Source: Prevotella sp. (GTDB lineage: Bacteria > Bacteroidota > Bacteroidia > Bacteroidales > Bacteroidaceae). Taken from it: a DNA stretch of 42,046 nucleotides. How positions within the stretch are numbered: position 1 is the stretch's first letter; each line of letters starts with the position of its first letter. Below, in pieces: positions 41,036 through 42,046 of this stretch. Location of the stretch: contig JAFVEE010000059.1 in NCBI GenBank assembly GCA_017478085.1, positions 1 through 42,046 on the forward strand. The letters run 5' to 3'. The position numbers were made by a program, and so were the translations under genes. A model generated the notes under the pieces. The model was not told the origin of the DNA. It saw only the letters and a list, made by a program, of their open reading frames with translations, and did not search any database.

Positions 41036-41610
41036 AACGATTCCATTTGCAGTTCACTTCTGAGCCAATTGCCGATTATCATTGCCTTGAGGCATTCCAT
41101 TCAGGCGTCGAGGCAATGGATAGGTTTATTCAAGGTGATTTCCGCTTGAGCATAGAGCACCACTATTGTACTGCCTATGGAATATGGGCGGGAAACGAAT
41201 TGGTGGCTATTTATGCGCTTAGCTTCGACTCCCTTGACCTTGATACTGATGACAAAGAAGAATTGGAAAGCGGCATCGCTTCGACCGGTGTTCCTAATGT
41301 AGATTGGAACTATAAGGATACGTTCTATGCCAAGTCAAGGTATCCGGCACTTGACATAGCATACCTTGCTGTGCAAGAAAAGTATAGAGGACAGAACATT
41401 GGGCGTAGCATCATTCACTTAATTGCGGAACAGGCACGCTCGCAAAAATTCGCAGGATGCCAGTTTCTTACAGTAGATGCACTGGCTACAAAAGATTATA
41501 GTGCCGTAGGCTTCTATGAGCATTGTGGATTCACAGCTAATGAAGTGCGTAAACCCTATAAGGACACGCTGCGCATGTATAGGACTCTCTACGTGAAGGA
41601 TGGTAATTAA
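41026..41610 (+). CDS. GNAT-family acetyltransferase, possible toxin
   Basis: 194 residues, ATG inside the end of the preceding ORF. The GNAT fold is seen in LDIAYLAVQEKYRGQNIGRS (acetyl-CoA-binding loop RGQNIG, with Asn where Gly is usual) and LTVDALATKDYSAVGFYEHC with the final beta strand GF. The N-terminus FHSGVEAMDRFIQGDF resembles the start of TacT/AtaT-type tRNA-acetylating toxins ('C...s....L..fl'). Those toxins block translation by acetylating aminoacyl-tRNA. It lies 52 nt upstream of alaS. Which tRNA, or another substrate, is unknown. Confidence 0.8.
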   Translation: MEVERFHLQFTSEPIADYHCLEAFHSGVEAMDRFIQGDFRLSIEHHYCTAYGIWAGNELVAIYALSFDSLDLDTDDKEELESGIASTGVPNVDWNYKDTFYAKSRYPALDIAYLAVQEKYRGQNIGRSIIHLIAEQARSQKFAGCQFLTVDALATKDYSAVGFYEHCGFTANEVRKPYKDTLRMYRTLYVKDGN

Positions 41611-41662
41611 AGAGTGATATAGAAGATTGTAAAATCGTAAATTGTCAAATAGTAAATAAAAA

Positions 41663-42046
41663 ATGATGACTGCAAAAGAAATCCGCGACTCGTTCAAGAG
41701 CTATTTCGAGTCGAAAGGACATGCCATCGTGCCCTCGGCCCCGATGGTGATTAAGGACGACCCGACGCTGATGTTCACCAACGCCGGCATGAACCAGTGG
41801 AAAGACATTATCCTGGGCACCCGCGACCCCGAGCCGCGCCGCCGTGCCGACACGCAGAAGTGCCTGCGCGTCAGCGGTAAGCACAACGACCTGGAGGAAG
41901 TGGGCCACGACACGTACCACCACACTATGTTCGAGATGCTGGGCAACTGGTCGTTTGGCGACTACTTCAAGGAGGGCGCCATCGATATGGCCTGGGAGTA
42001 TCTGGTCAACGTGCTGAAGCTGAACCCCGAGGATCTCTACGTCACC
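41663..42046 (+). CDS. alaS: Alanyl-tRNA synthetase (5' part)
   Basis: The first 128 codons; the gene continues past the window. [20 protein letters not shown] and [20 protein letters not shown] are the class II AlaRS N-terminus, followed by [20 protein letters not shown] and [20 protein letters not shown]. The start at 41663 is preferred over the ATG at 41666 because relatives begin MLTAKEIR. It attaches alanine to tRNA-Ala. Confidence 0.95.
   Translation, partial: MMTAKEIRDSFKSYFESKGHAIVPSAPMVIKDDPTLMFTNAGMNQWKDIILGTRDPEPRRRADTQKCLRVSGKHNDLEEVGHDTYHHTMFEMLGNWSFGDYFKEGAIDMAWEYLVNVLKLNPEDLYVT

Overview
The window is chromosomal DNA of a Bacteroidales bacterium, most likely Prevotella or a close relative. 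The reasons are the block parA-parB-DUF5683-lytic transglycosylase-relA/spoT, the near absence of Shine-Dalgarno sites, at least fourteen TAnnTTTG -7 promoter elements (the Bacteroidetes primary sigma-factor type), secreted proteins ending in an 'NGQR/DGRR...NGKK' tail, and Bacteroidetes families (DUF6261, DUF5683, DUF3990/DUF3791, reg_prop/AraC regulator). Core genes look GC-rich; several accessory blocks are visibly AT-richer (judged by eye, not computed).

Layout. 1-1490: the tail of a secreted protein, a 44-residue peptide gene with a strong Shine-Dalgarno, a perfect hairpin, a five-copy 41-bp tandem repeat and a DUF6261 protein with a Gly/Ser/Asp tail. 1537-4940: nadB, interrupted by one in-frame amber codon, then an S13 D-Ala-D-Ala carboxypeptidase and a small unknown protein. 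5007-8226 (AT-rich, minus strand): a small lipoprotein, a DUF3791/DUF3990/DUF3791 cassette whose DUF3990 gene has an internal deletion, and an agmatine-deiminase-family gene paired with an unknown protein. 8500-12318: a large secreted Omp28-like/adhesin-like protein.

12486-18623: the housekeeping run parA, parB, DUF5683, LysM transglycosylase and relA/spoT. 18628-30563: an L-fucose locus. Two divergent GH95 alpha-L-fucosidases would release fucose, FucP imports it, FucI isomerises it to L-fuculose, and a membrane-anchored reg_prop/Y_Y_Y/AraC regulator probably senses the released glycan. No fuculokinase or aldolase gene is in view.

30711-36780 is an AT-rich minus-strand block: a WYL-domain regulator, a previously easy-to-miss 57-residue ORF, and a tight three-gene operon with two different DUF262 proteins (the first with a DUF1524/HNH-like C-terminus) and a third protein resembling DUF6994. 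This resembles GmrSD-type restriction logic in an unusual arrangement and is the best candidate here for an undescribed defence system.

36975-40350: a CE8 pectinesterase, a MerR-type regulator and a four-gene cassette (SPFH protein, ribbon-helix-helix protein, 59-residue membrane peptide, DUF1648 membrane protein). 40351-40870 is a structured non-coding stretch. 40871-41610 is an overlapping 54-residue ORF plus GNAT acetyltransferase that looks like a toxin-antitoxin pair. The window ends inside alaS. No tRNA, rRNA, insertion sequence or CRISPR array was recognised.
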